Shown piece after piece: positions 62,652-64,000 of a DNA stretch of 64,000 bases. This DNA comes from Pleurotus djamor. Its lineage: Eukaryota; Basidiomycota; Agaricomycetes; Agaricales; Pleurotaceae. The notes beneath the pieces are model-generated. The model worked only from the letters and a program-made list of their open reading frames with translations. It searched no databases and was not told the DNA's origin. Every line of letters begins with the position of its first letter. Position 1 is the first letter of the stretch. Location of the stretch: contig JAPEVF010000091.1 of assembly GCA_029747585.1 (NCBI GenBank), forward strand, positions 1 to 64,000. The letters run 5' to 3'. The position numbers and the translations under genes are program-made.

Positions 62652-64000
62652 TCAAAGTTGCGGGCCCGCTAGCCTGACCTTCTCATCCACATCCTTCTCA
62701 TACAAGGCAAACGCCTTCTGGAACATACCACCGAGCTTCCTGATCTCCCTGCTGAAGGCCTCCTTGTCCTTCCAGGCGAGGGATGGGTTGAGGAGTTCAC
62801 GGGGAACGCCCTCGATGTGGGTGGGTATCGACAAGTTGAAGGTGCCGAAGGTCTCGTACTCGGCCTTGGCGAGTTCACCGGAGTGAACGGCATCGACGAT
62901 CATACGAGTATACTTGAGTGGGCAACGCTTGCCAGTGCCGAAACGACCGCCAGTCCAACCGGTGTTGATGAGCCAGCAGTCGACCTTGTGCTCGGCCATA
63001 CGGTCAGCAAGCATCTCAGCGTAGCGACCAGGCTAATGATGGAACGTCAATAACGTTCTTCGTAAAGATCAGGATGGGATACACTCACGTGGAGAACGAT
63101 GAAGGGAGCGGAGTAGCAAGTCGAGAAGGTGGGGATGGNCTCGAGGACACCGTCTTCGGTACCGGGAGTTTTCCTATATCATGAAGTATGAGGCAAAGAA
63201 GAGTTTCGTAACTAAAATTAAACTCACGAAGTGTAACCGGCCAAGAAGTGGTAGGAAGCTTGCTCGGGGGTGAGCTTGCTGACGGGAGGAAGGACACCGA
63301 AGGCATCACAAGTCAACATGATGATGTTGCTGGGTTGGCGCTCGACCATGCAAGGAATCTTGGCGTTGGGGATGAACTCGATAGGATAGGCGCAACGAGT
63401 GTTCTCCGTGATGCTGACATCGTCGTAGTCGGGTACACGGGACACAGGGTTGTAGACGACGTTTTCGAGGATCGACCCGAAGCGGATGGCGTTGAAGATC
63501 TCGGGTTCCTTCTCCGCGGAAAGGTTGATGCACTTGGCGTAGCATCCACCCTCGATGTTGAAAACACCGGTGTCGGACCAAACATGCTCGTCGTCACCGA
63601 TCAGGAGTCGGTTAGGGTCGGCAGAGAGGGTCGTCTTGCCAGTTCCTGACAGACCGAAGAACAACGTGACGTCATTCTTCTCGATGCCCACATTGGCGGA
63701 GGAGTGAAGCGACAGCTGACCAAACTTGACGGGTTGGAGGTAATGCTAACCGAGGAAAGAAATTAGGAACAAGGACATGACGAGGCCAAGCGAGAAATAT
63801 GACATACCATGACGGAGAAGACTCCCTTCTTCATCTCACCAGCGTACTCGGTACCAAGGATGACCATCTCCATGCGCTTGAAGTTGATTTCCACAGAGGT
63901 AGTGGAGCTCATGCCCTTGGTGAATCGGTTGGCGGGGAACTGGCCAGCATTGTAGATGATGAAGTCCGGCTCTCCGAAATCGGCAAGCTGCTCTTCCGTC
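62652..64000 (-). CDS. PCK1: Phosphoenolpyruvate carboxykinase (ATP), 3' part
   Basis: Four exons are visible (63808-64000, 63228-63745, 63089-63173, 62652-63032); the 5' part lies beyond the window. They encode the catalytic half: [11 protein letters not shown], the kinase-1a loop [16 protein letters not shown], the metal-binding [38 protein letters not shown], and [20 protein letters not shown] near the C-terminus. The enzyme converts oxaloacetate and ATP to phosphoenolpyruvate and CO2 in the cytosol, the committed step of gluconeogenesis. No frame damage; one N at 63139 is silent to the call. Confidence 0.97.

Noticed and set aside
63248..63649. 133-codon plus-strand ORF
   Set aside because: Antisense to the strongly conserved PCK1 exon.

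Overview
The window is nuclear DNA of a basidiomycete fungus, most likely an Agaricomycete with a white-rot or litter-decay lifestyle. Genes are dense and split by many introns of about 50 nt with GTRNGT...YAG ends. There are three manganese-type class II peroxidase genes, and several families typical of Agaricomycetes. Scattered N runs show that this is a draft assembly.

Left part (1-26 kb), mainly ordinary genes: a 3' gene end; a low-complexity locus with poorly resolved exons; GOT1 (Golgi transport); a 16-exon FucP-type MFS transporter (minus); an acidic hypothetical gene; RACK1 (minus) with a U24-like C/D snoRNA in an intron; an AP-4 epsilon-like adaptin; a Ser/Pro-rich hypothetical gene; two convergent peroxidase genes (A plus, B minus); and a BTB-domain gene cut in two by a 1.27-kb element with terminal inverted repeats.

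Middle part (26-48 kb), accessory and unusual: a small hypothetical gene; a 4.5-kb minus-strand zone built from diverged duplicates of exon-intron modules; then a compact cluster of six intact multi-exon genes. In order these are (1) a PHD-finger protein whose N-terminus copies the histone H3 tail, (2) a dioxygenase with a TET/JBP-like metal-site pattern, (3) an Spt5-like NGN/KOW protein, (4) a DDE integrase-type transposase, (5) an unknown protein, and (6) on the opposite strand, a HECT-like E3 ligase that keeps the catalytic-Cys motif. A transposase beside chromatin, DNA-modification, transcription-elongation and ubiquitin functions suggests a large composite mobile element. This is the best candidate here for an undescribed system. 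Its ends were not found.

Right part (48-64 kb), ordinary again: a CNNM/Mam3 transporter-like gene, a DH-domain (RhoGEF-like) gene, a multi-pass membrane protein, peroxidase C, a secretory-pathway Hsp70 (BiP-like, ending HS[D/E]L) and the 3' part of PEP carboxykinase PCK1. Exon models were built by eye from reading frame, splice sites and phase. They were phase-checked for most genes but not confirmed by transcripts.
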